Origin: Verrucomicrobiota bacterium
GTDB taxonomy: Bacteria; Verrucomicrobiota; Verrucomicrobiia; Opitutales; Opitutaceae
NCBI GenBank assembly: GCA_023391285.1
Contig: JAEWBF010000105.1
Span: 29,720 to 93,719 of the forward strand
Length of the DNA: 64,000 nucleotides
Reading direction: 5' to 3'
Made by a program: the position numbers and the translations under genes. Below the pieces are notes generated by a model. It made no database searches. It worked only from the letters and a program-made list of their open reading frames with translations, and had not been told where the DNA came from. This document shows positions 63,918-64,000 of the stretch, piece after piece. Positions within the stretch are counted from its first letter, which is position 1; each line of letters starts with the position of its first letter.

Positions 63918-64000
63918 CCCCTCTTTCGCTTCGTTCTCTCCCCCTCCGCCCACCTGCTCCCGACATTTCTCTTTACCCCCCCTTCCGCCCTCCCCACAAC
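63918..64000. other. Right edge, no gene seen
   Basis: Pyrimidine-rich sequence after the helicase stop with no start of a recognisable gene before the window ends. Confidence 0.6.

Overview
This high-G+C window (64 kb) looks like chromosome of a Gram-negative Verrucomicrobiota bacterium, most likely of the Opitutales/Opitutaceae group. The support is an LPS pathway gene (Kdo transferase), an exosortase, tripartite RND pumps, a secreted protein of a type seen mainly in Verrucomicrobiota, and intergenes full of short reiterated words and GTAG-foot hairpins. The taxonomic call is inference; no rRNA or tRNA gene was seen. Nearly every gene is a normal chromosomal gene, and no prophage, insertion sequence or CRISPR array was found.

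Layout. 1-1.4 kb: two type II toxin-antitoxin pairs (DUF433/DUF5615, cut by the window edge, and Phd/VapC). 1.5-2.75 kb: DAHP synthase preceded by a probable aromatic-amino-acid leader peptide and a rho-independent terminator, a candidate attenuator. 2.8-5.6 kb: ribosomal protein L28, then acpP, fabF and fabG for fatty acid synthesis. 5.7-11.8 kb: a flavodoxin-less CysJ-like reductase, an rRNA pseudouridine synthase, an SH3-type periplasmic protein, folD, a receiver/histidine-kinase hybrid and proC. 11.8-15.8 kb: a polyamine ABC importer operon in the order potC-potD-potB-potA. 15.9-18.9 kb: a large AsmA-like protein. 19.0-25.4 kb: RND efflux operon 1 (marR, adaptor, pump, TolC). 25.6-31.7 kb: transketolase, mannose-1-phosphate guanylyltransferase, a quinone oxidoreductase, a small pseudouridine synthase and an old-yellow-enzyme reductase. 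31.8-39.1 kb: RND efflux operon 2 with a TetR regulator. 39.2-47.6 kb: a small acetyltransferase, a bile-acid-symporter-like protein, MurJ, a membrane protein, an FmdB-type zinc ribbon, a SNF2 helicase and Kdo transferase. 47.8-54.0 kb: a two-domain M16 peptidase coupled to a GH43 glycosidase, an exosortase and a second FabF. 54.2-63.9 kb: a HIT protein, phoH-pgpH-ybeY, a secreted Ig-like protein, DUF502, recO, and a helicase carrying a RecB/Cas4-type nuclease domain.

Most striking are (1) the leader peptide plus terminator in front of aroF, (2) many short GTAG-foot hairpins resembling REP elements, (3) intergenic inverted repeats whose arms are built from short reiterated words, and (4) one such word family inserted in frame several times inside the nuclease-helicase gene, one copy matching an intergenic copy exactly over 30 nt.
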